Of a stretch of DNA of 40,191 bases, positions 7,321 to 15,797 are shown one piece after another. The translations under genes were made by a program, and so were the position numbers. Positions within the stretch are counted from its first letter, which is position 1. The number at the start of each line of letters is the position of its first letter. The notes below the pieces were generated by a model, which saw nothing but the letters and a program-made list of their open reading frames with translations, was not told where the DNA came from and did not search any database. Origin of the DNA: an uncultured Pelagibacteraceae bacterium (GTDB lineage: Bacteria > Pseudomonadota > Alphaproteobacteria > Pelagibacterales > Pelagibacteraceae); the NCBI GenBank assembly GCA_902577875.1, contig CACHAX010000010.1:1-40191 (forward strand). The letters run 5' to 3'.

Positions 7321-8313
7321 ATGAATAATAAAAACATATCAAATAAAATTCTACATTGGTACGATAATAATAAAAGAATTTTACCTTGGAGAAAAAAAGG
7401 TTCTCAGAAGCAAAAAGAATATTTTACGTTTGTTAGCGAATTTATGTTGCAGCAAACTCAAGTAAAAACTGTTATTCCTTATTTTGAAAAATTTGTAAAA
7501 CAAATTCCAACCTTTCAATCATTGGCAGATGTTGATGAAAAGATCTTAATGAAACATTGGGAGGGCCTTGGTTATTATTCAAGAGCAAGAAATCTAAGAA
7601 AAAGTGCAATTAAAATTCTTAAAGATTTCGACGGTAAATTACCAAAATCTTATGAAAAGTTGATACAATTACCAGGTGTTGGTGAATATACATCTAAAGC
7701 AATAATGTCTATAGCGTTTAACATGAAAACTATCCCTTTAGACGGAAATGTAGAGAGAATTCTTAAAAGAATTTTACATTTAAAAAAGCAGAGTGAAATA
7801 TCTAAAGATTTTTTAAAAACAAAAATTAATTTTTTTGGACTGTCTGATCGTGCTAGCGATTACTCTCAAGCAATTATGGAATTAGGTGCTTTAATTTGCA
7901 AACCAAAAAATCCAAATTGTAAAGAATGTCCGTTAAGTAAAAATTGTATATCTTTAAAAAAAAATGATTTTGAATTAACTAAAATTAATAAAGAAATAAA
8001 AACTAAATATTTTGAAGCGACTATCTACAAAAAACAAAATAATTACTTATTGGTTAAAAATGATAAATTTAAATTTTTAAAAAATATGCCAATTTTTCCT
8101 ATGACTGAAGTTCGAGAAAGTAAGTATAATTATTCAAATAATAAAAAAATTAATATAAAATTATCTAATATGGACATGAAAATTTTGTTAAATAACTCAA
8201 AAAGACCTCCAAAGATTAAAAATAAAATATTAATTAAAAAAGATAAATTAAGCTCAGAAATAATTCCATCATTTACTAAAAAAATATTTTATACCATCTC
8301 AAAATCTGAATGA
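7321..8313 (+). CDS. mutY: A/G-specific adenine glycosylase MutY
   Basis: Base-excision repair glycosylase that removes adenine opposite 8-oxoguanine. The catalytic Glu40 is in SEFMLQQTQV, the helix-hairpin-helix is LPGVGEYTSKAI (118-129), the catalytic Asp141 is in PLDGNVERIL, and the 4Fe-4S ligands are Cys193, 200, 203 and 209 (C-x6-C-x2-C-x5-C). The C-terminal NUDIX-like 8-oxoG recognition domain is short and divergent. I chose the ATG at 7321 (330 residues), because the longer frame from 7276 would run into the divergent DUF721 coding sequence and adds no family sequence. The stop overlaps the next start (ATGA). Confidence 0.93.
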   Translation: MNNKNISNKILHWYDNNKRILPWRKKGSQKQKEYFTFVSEFMLQQTQVKTVIPYFEKFVKQIPTFQSLADVDEKILMKHWEGLGYYSRARNLRKSAIKILKDFDGKLPKSYEKLIQLPGVGEYTSKAIMSIAFNMKTIPLDGNVERILKRILHLKKQSEISKDFLKTKINFFGLSDRASDYSQAIMELGALICKPKNPNCKECPLSKNCISLKKNDFELTKINKEIKTKYFEATIYKKQNNYLLVKNDKFKFLKNMPIFPMTEVRESKYNYSNNKKINIKLSNMDMKILLNNSKRPPKIKNKILIKKDKLSSEIIPSFTKKIFYTISKSE

Positions 8314-9434
8314 AAAAAGTTGCAATTGTTGGAGCTGGTATATCTGGTTTGTATCTTGCAAATGAATTAAACAAATATACTGAAATAGACTATAAAATAT
8401 TTGAAAAAAAAGATCACCTCAATTTAAAGGAAGGTTATGGTATTCAACTTTCAGTTAATAGTATTAATTTGTTGAATAAAATTGGATTTAAAAATATTTC
8501 AGCATCAGATGTTTATTATCCAACAAAAGTTAATTTTTTCCAGGCTAATAATATTAAAAAGATTTGTGAAATTGATTTAAAGCAATTCAACAATGTAAAT
8601 GACCGTTACACAACACTTAAAAGATCAACATTAATAAAGTTTTTAATTGATAATATCCCTGAGGAAAAAATTCAATTTAAAGCCGATATTCAGAATGTTG
8701 AATATAATGAAAAAATAAAGATTTCCTTGGATAATAATAACGAAAATTTCGATTATATTGTAATTGCTGACGGTGTTTTTTCAAAATTAAAATCCCAAAT
8801 ATCTAATAATCATTTAAATCCAATTTTTAATGGCAACATTGCTTTAAGGGCAAATTTAAAACAACATGAAAAAGATAATATCTCAGTATATATGGGTTCA
8901 AATTTTCACTATGTAACTTATCCTGTAAATCAAAAACTCGAATACAATTTCGTTGCTATAATCAAAAAGAAGCTAACTACTAAAGAAATTGAAGATAAAA
9001 ATATTCTTAATTCTGAAACATTTATAAAATCTTTAAAAGACCTTATTTCAAAAAATTCTATTATAAATTTGGAGAGTTTAGTAAATTTAAAGTGTTTTCC
9101 TGTATTTGTGAGCAATGAACTACCCTCACTAAAATATCAAAATACCTTTTTGAGCGGAGACGCTTTATTTGCTTTTCCACCTTCTTTTGCACAAGGTGCT
9201 TCTCAAAGTATTGAAACGGCAAATGGTATTTTAGAAAATATTACAAATTCAAATAATGTTTATAAAGATAAAATAAGTAAAATATTACTAGTAAACAAAA
9301 GATCTAAACTAAATCATTTTGCCTTCCATTTAACTAATCCAATAATAATATTAATTAGAAATATTGTATTGAAATTTCTATCAAAAAATAAAAAATTTCT
9401 AGAGAGTTATCTTGGAAAAATTTATAGAAATTAA
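8310..9434 (+). CDS. FAD-dependent monooxygenase, UbiH/salicylate hydroxylase type
   Basis: Class A flavin monooxygenase of 374 residues. The N-terminal FAD-binding motif is VAIVGAGISGLYLANEL, the middle DG motif is IVIADGVFSKLKS, and the C-terminal GD motif is LSGDALFAFPPSFAQGASQSIE. The C-terminus has a hydrophobic stretch (NPIIILIRNIVLKFL) resembling the tail helix of this enzyme class. The substrate is unknown; ubiquinone-ring hydroxylation or an aromatic or fatty substrate are possible, but nothing nearby decides. It is translationally coupled to mutY through a 4-nt overlap and shares a TTAA stop-codon overlap with convergent ccrM. Confidence 0.8.
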   Translation: MKKVAIVGAGISGLYLANELNKYTEIDYKIFEKKDHLNLKEGYGIQLSVNSINLLNKIGFKNISASDVYYPTKVNFFQANNIKKICEIDLKQFNNVNDRYTTLKRSTLIKFLIDNIPEEKIQFKADIQNVEYNEKIKISLDNNNENFDYIVIADGVFSKLKSQISNNHLNPIFNGNIALRANLKQHEKDNISVYMGSNFHYVTYPVNQKLEYNFVAIIKKKLTTKEIEDKNILNSETFIKSLKDLISKNSIINLESLVNLKCFPVFVSNELPSLKYQNTFLSGDALFAFPPSFAQGASQSIETANGILENITNSNNVYKDKISKILLVNKRSKLNHFAFHLTNPIIILIRNIVLKFLSKNKKFLESYLGKIYRN

Positions 9435-10504
9435 GTAGTTGGCCTTAGTCTTTGCCTCAAATCATCAATTGGTTTGAGTGAATTACCTGATTTATAATAC
9501 CAAAAAGTCCAACCGTTACAGCTCTCAGCACCTAATATTTGTGCAGCAACTTTATGAATTGATCCTTCTGATTTCCGATATTTTATACTACCATCAATCA
9601 TTATTTTCGCATTAATTTGTTTTTTTTGATCAAAAATTTTAGTACCAGGTTTAATAATTCCTAATTCAACCAAAGATCCAAATGGCACTCTTGGTTTGGA
9701 TCTATTATTTTTTATGGTATCTAAATATTCATCTTCTATAATTTTTGTATTTTTAATTCTTTTACTTGCTACTTCAAAATAGTTTTTTTCTTTTTCTATT
9801 CCAAAATAGTTTCTACCTAACTTTTTGGAAACTACAGCAGTTGTTCCTGTACCAAGAAATGGGTCCAATATTAAATCACCTTTATTAGAGGATGCTAATA
9901 TAATTCTGTGTAATAAAGACTCTGGCTTTTGTGTTGAGTGAACTTTATTACCATTATTTTTAAGTCTTTCTTTTCCATTACATATAGGTAAATTCCATGT
10001 AGATCTCATCTGTAGATCATCGTTTAAACATTTAAGTGATTGATAATTAAAAGTATACTTTGAACCTTCACTTTTTGATGCCCATATAAGTGTTTCATGC
10101 GCATTCGTAAAACGTGTTCCTCTAAAATTTGGCATAGGGTTATTTTTATTCCAAATCACATCATTTAATAACCAAAAACCTAAATCTTGCATTTTTGAAC
10201 CAACTCTAAAAATATTATGATAACTTCCTATCACCCATATAGATCCATTTTTTTTTAAAATTCTTTTACATTCTTTAAGCCATTGAACTGAAAACTCATC
10301 ATAACTTTTAAAACTTTCAAATTTATCCCACGCATCGTCTACAGCATCGACTTTTGATCTATCAGGTCGACTTAATTCCTTTTTTAGTTGAAGGTTGTAA
10401 GGTGGATCTGCAAATATAAGATCAAAACTTTCAGCCGGAATTTTTTTTAATTCCTTGATACTATCTCCATTGATAATTTTATTTTTTATTTCTGAAATGA
10501 TCAT
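9431..10504 (-). CDS. ccrM: CcrM-type adenine methyltransferase (GANTC)
   Basis: Cell-cycle regulated DNA N6-adenine methyltransferase, 357 residues, matching the length of Caulobacter CcrM. The catalytic DPPY is at 33-36, HSTQKP and the SAM-binding DPFLGTGTT follow near residues 195-225, and the C-terminal CcrM-specific region contains KVAAQILGAESCNGWTFWYY. It has no partner restriction gene. The family methylates GANTC and affects the timing of transcription through the cell cycle. The next gene upstream is rnhB, a common alphaproteobacterial neighbour. It has its own promoter in the 78-bp gap (annotated separately). Confidence 0.93.
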   Translation of the reverse strand: MIISEIKNKIINGDSIKELKKIPAESFDLIFADPPYNLQLKKELSRPDRSKVDAVDDAWDKFESFKSYDEFSVQWLKECKRILKKNGSIWVIGSYHNIFRVGSKMQDLGFWLLNDVIWNKNNPMPNFRGTRFTNAHETLIWASKSEGSKYTFNYQSLKCLNDDLQMRSTWNLPICNGKERLKNNGNKVHSTQKPESLLHRIILASSNKGDLILDPFLGTGTTAVVSKKLGRNYFGIEKEKNYFEVASKRIKNTKIIEDEYLDTIKNNRSKPRVPFGSLVELGIIKPGTKIFDQKKQINAKIMIDGSIKYRKSEGSIHKVAAQILGAESCNGWTFWYYKSGNSLKPIDDLRQRLRPTT

Positions 10505-10517
10505 TTTATATTTTTGA

Positions 10518-10546
10518 ATTAGACTCCAGTCAGGAGTTCACGTCAA
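10518..10546 (-). promoter_or_regulatory. ccrM promoter with GANTC site and inverted repeat
   Basis: On the minus strand, TTGACG (10541-10546) and TCTAAT (10518-10523) form -35 and -10 boxes, each 5/6 to consensus, with a 17-bp spacer. A GACTC/GAGTC site (10522-10526), a target of CcrM itself, overlaps the -10 box. The spacer contains the inverted repeat ACTCC-N5-GGAGT (10523-10537). The predicted transcript would begin about 7 nt before the ATG, so the repeat acts as DNA, not RNA. Caulobacter ccrM is likewise controlled by GANTC methylation (established for that species). Confidence 0.65.
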
Positions 10547-10582
10547 CCTGTGATTGAATTTATTGATTGATAATTGTTATGA

Positions 10583-11158
10583 TTATTTTTTAAGACTCAA
10601 TATCTTGTGTATTGGTTGGAAGGTTTTTCTATGAAATCTAGTCACTCCAAATTTTTTAATAGCTTTAATATGATCCTTAGTTCCATAACCTGCATTATTA
10701 TCCCAGCCGTATTTTTTAAAAGAAATAGACATTTTTTTCATTAATTTATCTCTTTCAACTTTAGCAATAATTGATGCTGCTGAAATTTCAGGAATTTTTT
10801 CATCACCTTTTACGATAGTTTTAATAATATAATTTTTTAAGTCTGGTGGTTTATTACCATCTATTAAAACTTTTTTAGGTTTCAATTTTAGTTTCTTAAT
10901 TGCTCTTTTCATCGAAAGTAAGCTAGCATTTAAAATATTAATTTTTTCAATTTCCTTTATTGATGCAGATCCTAACGCCCAAACTGAATTTTTTTTTATA
11001 TATTTAGCTAAAGTTTCCCTCTGAATTTTGTTAAGTTTTTTTGAATCTTTAAGTATTTTTCTATTAATTTCTTTATTTAAAATAACAGCCGCTGCATAAA
11101 CTGGTCCTACAAGGCTTCCTCTTCCAACTTCATCAACCCCAGCAATAATTTTTTTCAT
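10583..11158 (-). CDS. rnhB: ribonuclease HII
   Basis: Removes misincorporated ribonucleotides and RNA from RNA/DNA hybrids. The 191 residues carry the acidic catalytic set: AGVDEVGRGSLVGPVYAAAV (Asp7, Glu8), VLIDGN (third Asp) and ISAASIIAKVERD (fourth Asp). The C-terminal GYGTKDH and FHRKTFQP are family hallmarks. It lies 19 bp after the UDG gene and 78 bp before ccrM on the same strand. A second GACTC site occurs in its last codons (10594-10598). Confidence 0.96.
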   Translation of the reverse strand: MKKIIAGVDEVGRGSLVGPVYAAAVILNKEINRKILKDSKKLNKIQRETLAKYIKKNSVWALGSASIKEIEKINILNASLLSMKRAIKKLKLKPKKVLIDGNKPPDLKNYIIKTIVKGDEKIPEISAASIIAKVERDKLMKKMSISFKKYGWDNNAGYGTKDHIKAIKKFGVTRFHRKTFQPIHKILSLKK

Positions 11159-11177
11159 ATAAAATATTATTAAAAAT

Positions 11178-11882
11178 TTAAATCTCTAAACCGGTTTCGT
11201 CTATTTTTTTTCTAATTTCTTTGAGATCTGCCCAAGAATATTTTTTTTGTTCTGCTTGTCTTAGCAGATATGCTGGGTGAAAAGTTATCATTGTTAAATA
11301 TGTTTTATTATTAATTATTACTTCCTTCCATTTTCCTCTTTCTTTAGAAATTTTAATTTTATTCCCGAAGAGCGCTTCCATTGCTGTGCTTCCCATTAAA
11401 ATAAGTATTTCTGGATTTATAATCGAAATATGTTTTCTTAAATATTCAGAGTATCTATTTATTTCTGATATTTCAGGCTTTCGGTTATTTGGAGGTCTAT
11501 AATTTACAACATTAGTTATATACACGTTAGTTCTATCTAAATTAATAGCTTTCAACATTTTATTTAAAAGCATTCCTGCATCACCAACAAAAGGTTTTCC
11601 TAATTCATCTTCTTTTTGTCCAGGTCCTTCACCTACAATCATTATTTTTGAAGATGAATTTCCATCACTAAAAACAACATTTTTTGCACTATTTTTTAGT
11701 TCACAGTCTTCAATTTTTTCTATTTCAACTCTAAGTTTTGCTAATTCTTCAGATTTTTCCTCATTAGAAGTATTTCTTTTAAATCTATTTATTGGCTCAT
11801 CACTAAATTCATATTCAATACCTAGCTCGTTTAATAAATCATTATCAAATATGTCATTTTGATTTTTTTCATTTAAAGTCAT
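11178..11882 (-). CDS. udg: family 4-type uracil-DNA glycosylase lacking the Fe-S cysteines
   Basis: Removes uracil from DNA. The 234-residue protein has the family 4 motifs GEGPGQKEDELGKPFVGDAG (about 85-104), YITNVVNYRPPNNRKP and HPAYLLRQ. Its N-terminal extension of about 55 residues with LLNELGIEYEF resembles alphaproteobacterial relatives. Family 4 enzymes typically hold a 4Fe-4S cluster by four cysteines; this protein has a single cysteine (in EDCELKN). Tyr stands where the KCRPP cysteine is usual, so no such cluster can form. It is divergent from the TPR gene with only 10 bp between start codons. Confidence 0.88.
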   Translation of the reverse strand: MTLNEKNQNDIFDNDLLNELGIEYEFSDEPINRFKRNTSNEEKSEELAKLRVEIEKIEDCELKNSAKNVVFSDGNSSSKIMIVGEGPGQKEDELGKPFVGDAGMLLNKMLKAINLDRTNVYITNVVNYRPPNNRKPEISEINRYSEYLRKHISIINPEILILMGSTAMEALFGNKIKISKERGKWKEVIINNKTYLTMITFHPAYLLRQAEQKKYSWADLKEIRKKIDETGLEI

Positions 11883-11892
11883 AAAGTAAAAA

Positions 11893-13572
11893 ATGTTCTT
11901 AAAAATTTTTTGTTTTATAATATTAATTCTATATCAAACAAATCTCTATTCAAAAGTAGCGAATGAAAAAGAATTCAACCAGAAGTATCTATCAAATTAT
12001 CTTTCAGCATTATTATCATTTGATAACCAGAAAAATAACGATGCTCTTAAGTTTTTTGAAAATTCAAAAATATTAATTCAATCACATGACAGTTTTTTAC
12101 AAGAATATGTTTTTTCTTTACTTTTAGATGGACAGGTAAAAAAAGCAATTAAACAAGTAAAATATTCTAATACTTCAATAGGAGGAGATTTTTTTGAAGG
12201 AAATTTATTATTAATTTTAGATAGCATTAACAAGAAAAAGTTTAAACAAGCAGCTTTGAAGTTAAAAAAATTGGAAAAGTTCAAAGAGGACGACTCATAC
12301 AAATTTATAATTTATTCAAGCCTAAAAAGTTACGTTGATCTTTTTATATATAAAAAATCTGACATAGTTGAGCAATTTGGAAAATTAGATTTGATAAACA
12401 TGGCTTTTCAAAATTGTTATTTGAATTCCAAAAAAACTGAGCCTTATTTTTTAAATTTAATTAACGATCCTCAAAGTGATTACTCTAGATATACTTTTTT
12501 TTATTTGAGTAACGAAGTATCTAATGATGACCTTGCAACAGTTGATAATTTTGCAGATACAATAGATCCTTTAAGAAGTAGTTTGCTTATTTCTCAAGTA
12601 AAAAAATGGATCGATGAAAAAAAATACAAAAAATTAATACAGCATTTTTCATGTCAAAATGAGAATGATATTTTGGCAGAATTTTTTTTCCTTATATCTA
12701 ATTTTTATTCATCTCAAAGTAGATTTGATTACTCAAACATATATTTAAATATTTCAAATTATTTAAATCCAAAATTTTATTTTAATTTATCTCTAATAGC
12801 TGAAAACTATCAGTCTAATAATAATTATGATCTAGCAAAAAAAACTTTCGAAAAATTTGATGATAAGGATGAAATATTTTTTTGGTACAAAACTAAGAAG
12901 ATTGCGAGAATTATAGCAGAGGAAGAAAATTATGATGCAAGTTTGAATTATATATTAAAAAATCTCGAAAAATTTAATAATAAATCGACAAAAATGATTT
13001 ATGATTTGGCAAATATTTACAAAAACTTTAAAAAATATGACGAGGCTATAAATTATTATACTTTGGCCTTAAAAAATTTGGATAAAAATTCTATGGCTTA
13101 TGCAGATGTTCTTTATCGCAGAGGTGGAGCATATGAAAGATTAAAAAATTATGATTTGGCGGATAAGGATTTGCTAAATTCAATTAAAATTAGACCTGAC
13201 GAACCTTATACACTTAACTATCTAGCTTATAGCTGGTTAGAAAGAGGATATAAAATTGAAGAAGCAATAGAAATGTTAAATCAAGCTTATAAAGGGAAAG
13301 AGGAAGACCCTTACATAACAGACTCAGTTGGCTGGGGTTACTATTTGACAGGAAATTATATTGAAGCAGAAAAATATTTAAGAAAAGCTGTTGAATTGTT
13401 ACCAAGCGATCCTGTTGCAAGTGATCATTATGGAGATGTTCTTTGGCAATTAAATAGAAAAATCCAAGCTAATTATTTTTGGAAAAGTGCTTTAAATAGC
13501 GATGAAGCAGATGAAGAATTAAAAATTAAAGTTAAGGAAAAATTATATAATGGCTTAAACAATAATTCTTAA
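11893..13572 (+). CDS. secreted or membrane-anchored TPR protein
   Basis: Tetratricopeptide-repeat protein of 559 residues, probably a periplasmic or envelope scaffold. An N-terminal signal or anchor (MFLKIFCFIILILYQTNLYS) is followed by an Asn/Lys/Phe-rich, poorly conserved helical region to about 330. Recognisable TPR units follow at about 365-540 (for example YDEAINYYTLALKNL, YDLADKDLLNSIKIRPDEP, YIEAEKYLRKAVELLPSDP). No enzyme motif is seen. The TPR gene before ispE is a recurring alphaproteobacterial arrangement. The stop is directly followed by the ispE start. Function is unknown. Confidence 0.8.
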   Translation: MFLKIFCFIILILYQTNLYSKVANEKEFNQKYLSNYLSALLSFDNQKNNDALKFFENSKILIQSHDSFLQEYVFSLLLDGQVKKAIKQVKYSNTSIGGDFFEGNLLLILDSINKKKFKQAALKLKKLEKFKEDDSYKFIIYSSLKSYVDLFIYKKSDIVEQFGKLDLINMAFQNCYLNSKKTEPYFLNLINDPQSDYSRYTFFYLSNEVSNDDLATVDNFADTIDPLRSSLLISQVKKWIDEKKYKKLIQHFSCQNENDILAEFFFLISNFYSSQSRFDYSNIYLNISNYLNPKFYFNLSLIAENYQSNNNYDLAKKTFEKFDDKDEIFFWYKTKKIARIIAEEENYDASLNYILKNLEKFNNKSTKMIYDLANIYKNFKKYDEAINYYTLALKNLDKNSMAYADVLYRRGGAYERLKNYDLADKDLLNSIKIRPDEPYTLNYLAYSWLERGYKIEEAIEMLNQAYKGKEEDPYITDSVGWGYYLTGNYIEAEKYLRKAVELLPSDPVASDHYGDVLWQLNRKIQANYFWKSALNSDEADEELKIKVKEKLYNGLNNNS

Positions 13573-14415
13573 ATGAAGTTTCATAAAATAAAATCATTTG
13601 CAAAAGTAAACTTAACTTTAAAAATTTTAAATAAATACTCAAATGGTTATCATAAAATCGAAAGTTTAGTATCTAAGATCAATTTGGCTGATGAGATTTT
13701 AATAAAAGAGATACAAGGTTCAAAAAATAGAATATCGTTTAGTGGGAAATTTTCCTCAAATATTTCAAATACAAATACAATTTCAAAACTACTAAAAATT
13801 TTAAATAACTATAATTATATTCAAAATAAAAAATTCAATATCAAAGTAAAAAAAAATATACCCCAATCCTCTGGTATGGGAGGAGGATCAATGAATGCAG
13901 CATCCATTTTGAACTATTTATTTAAAAAAAAAATAATTAAAACTACAAAAAATAATTTAATAAAAATTGCAAATAAAGTTGGCTCAGATGTAATTTTGGG
14001 TCTTTATGAAAGTCCAATGATCCTACAAGGGCAAAATATAAGTAAAATTAATAAAAAATTAAATTTTCATTTGTTAATAATAAAGCCTAATTTTGGATGT
14101 TCGACTAAGATGATTTATGCAAAACACAAAGGATTTTCAAAAAGCCTATTCAATAAGTCAAACAAGATTGACAGACAAGATCTATTAAAAGTTTCAAACA
14201 ACGATTTAGAGATAGCAGTTTTTAATAAATATCCAATTTTAAGAAAGATCAAAAGTTACTTGCAAAATTTAGATAATATTTACTTTGCAAATATGACAGG
14301 GTCGGGTTCGACTATAATTGGTTATTTTTTAACCAAAAATGCGGCAATAAAAGCTAAAAAAAAATTAAAAAATAAATATAAAAACTATTGGTGTATTTAC
14401 TCTAAAACTATATAA
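13573..14415 (+). CDS. ispE: 4-diphosphocytidyl-2-C-methyl-D-erythritol kinase
   Basis: GHMP kinase of the MEP isoprenoid pathway; phosphorylates the 2-hydroxyl of CDP-ME. The 280 residues contain the substrate-binding opening SFAKVNLTL with Lys11, the ATP loop IPQSSGMGGGSMNAASIL, the catalytic Asp in VGSDVILG (the usual motif is GADVPF, so this is a variant with the Asp kept) and the C-terminal MTGSGST. It feeds isoprenoids to ubiquinone, carotenoid (crtI at 1-1290) and undecaprenyl synthesis. It directly follows the TPR gene with no gap. Confidence 0.93.
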   Translation: MKFHKIKSFAKVNLTLKILNKYSNGYHKIESLVSKINLADEILIKEIQGSKNRISFSGKFSSNISNTNTISKLLKILNNYNYIQNKKFNIKVKKNIPQSSGMGGGSMNAASILNYLFKKKIIKTTKNNLIKIANKVGSDVILGLYESPMILQGQNISKINKKLNFHLLIIKPNFGCSTKMIYAKHKGFSKSLFNKSNKIDRQDLLKVSNNDLEIAVFNKYPILRKIKSYLQNLDNIYFANMTGSGSTIIGYFLTKNAAIKAKKKLKNKYKNYWCIYSKTI

Positions 14416-14447
14416 AGCTTTTTTTTTGTGTTATACGAAAAACATCT

Positions 14448-14522
14448 TGGGGTGTAGCCAAGTGGTAAGGCAGCGGTTTTTGGTACCGCCATTCCTAGGT
14501 TCGAATCCTAGCACCCCAGCCA
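14448..14522 (+). tRNA. tRNA-Gln (UUG), CCA encoded
   Basis: A full cloverleaf: 7-bp acceptor TGGGGTG/CACCCCA with the U1-A72 pair typical of bacterial tRNA-Gln, D-arm GCCAAGTGGTAAGGC, anticodon arm GCGGT-TTTTGGT-ACCGC with TTG at positions 34-36, T-arm CTAGG-TTCGAAT-CCTAG, discriminator G and genomic CCA at 14520-14522. It lies 32 bp after ispE; TTATAC about 12 nt upstream may be a -10 box. The next coding sequence starts 3 nt after CCA. Confidence 0.97.
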
Positions 14523-14525
14523 TTT

Positions 14526-15797
14526 ATGAAAGCTTTACTTAAAAAAATTTTTCAAAAAAAAAAAATTTCAAGCGATAAAGATCTCAAATTTCTAGATTTA
14601 AAAAATAATAAGGGAGTAAATAAAATATTTGGTGCAATAAATAACTACAATGAAACTAGCGAGATTAGATATGTTGGTGGTTGTGTAAGAAAAATTTTAA
14701 ATGATGAAAAAACAGATGACATCGACCTTGCGACTAATTTAACTCCTGATCAGGTTAAGCAATGTTTAGATAAAAACCAAATAAAGTTTTTTGAAACAGG
14801 AATTGAACATGGCACAATCACAGCAGTGATTGATGAACAAAATTTTGAAATTACAACATTAAGAAAAGATATAAAAACAGATGGAAGGCATGCTGTCGTA
14901 GAATATACTACTAATTGGAAGGAAGATTCATTAAGGAGAGATTTTTCAATAAATTCAATATATTCAGATTTAGACGGGAATTTATATGATCCAAATTCTG
15001 GCTATAAAGATTTAAATGTTGGAATAATTAAATTTATAGGTGATCCAGAAACTAGAATAAAAGAAGATTATTTAAGAATTATTAGATATTTAAGATTTTA
15101 TACTGAATATAGCAAAATCGATCATGAAATTAATATTATAAAAATCATTAAAAAAAATATTGAGGGTTTAGGAAAAATATCAAAAGAGAGACAATTCAAT
15201 GAATTAAAAAAAATTCTCAAATTGGATAACTTTTTAAAGTTATTTAAAAATAAAATCTCTTGTGAATTATTTTCATTAATTTTCCCTCAACTAAAAAATT
15301 TTAAAAAATTGGGCAAGTTATCGAAACCACAAGAAAAGATATTAAAAAATAAAAGTTTAAATTTCATAATTTCTTTTCTTGTAATCGATGAAACTGACAA
15401 TTCTGACTATTTTGTATATAAATATAATTTACCCAATGAGTTAAAAGATAAAATTAGTTTTCTAAAAAATAATTCACTCAATAAAGACAGTACTAAAATT
15501 TTTAACAAGAAAGATTTACAAAAAATATTTTATTATGATGGTAAATCTAGTACAATGGATTTAATTGATTTCAATTTGTTATATTATAAACAAAGTAAAA
15601 AACTTTCAGAATTAAAAACTTACTTTGAAAAATTAGATAAACCAGAATTTCCAATAAAAGCTCAGTTATTAATAAATGATTATGGATTGAAGGAGGGAAG
15701 GGAATTGGGTCAAAAATTAAAAAATTTAGAAATGAAATGGATTGAAAATAATTTTAATTTATCAAAAAAAGATATGGAAAAAGTTTTATCAAATTAA
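14526..15797 (+). CDS. cca: CCA-adding / poly(A) polymerase family nucleotidyltransferase
   Basis: Class II tRNA nucleotidyltransferase that builds or repairs the 3' CCA of tRNAs, 423 residues. Motifs in order: RYVGGCVRK (nucleotide-binding glycines), DDIDLATN with the two metal-binding aspartates, [30 protein letters not shown] and [14 protein letters not shown]. The poly(A) polymerase PcnB has a similar core, but the head motifs and alphaproteobacterial context favour a CCA enzyme. The ATG at 14526 is the only plausible start and lies 3 nt after the tRNA-Gln CCA, with no Shine-Dalgarno. Its stop shares TTAA with convergent greA. Confidence 0.9.
   Translation: MKALLKKIFQKKKISSDKDLKFLDLKNNKGVNKIFGAINNYNETSEIRYVGGCVRKILNDEKTDDIDLATNLTPDQVKQCLDKNQIKFFETGIEHGTITAVIDEQNFEITTLRKDIKTDGRHAVVEYTTNWKEDSLRRDFSINSIYSDLDGNLYDPNSGYKDLNVGIIKFIGDPETRIKEDYLRIIRYLRFYTEYSKIDHEINIIKIIKKNIEGLGKISKERQFNELKKILKLDNFLKLFKNKISCELFSLIFPQLKNFKKLGKLSKPQEKILKNKSLNFIISFLVIDETDNSDYFVYKYNLPNELKDKISFLKNNSLNKDSTKIFNKKDLQKIFYYDGKSSTMDLIDFNLLYYKQSKKLSELKTYFEKLDKPEFPIKAQLLINDYGLKEGRELGQKLKNLEMKWIENNFNLSKKDMEKVLSN

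Noticed and set aside
9431..10504. Restriction-modification system
   Set aside because: The methyltransferase is of the solitary CcrM type, and no endonuclease gene is adjacent.
10523..10537. Inverted repeat as an rnhB terminator
   Set aside because: The stem is only 5 bp and no U tract follows on the minus strand, whereas well-spaced -35 and -10 boxes frame it.
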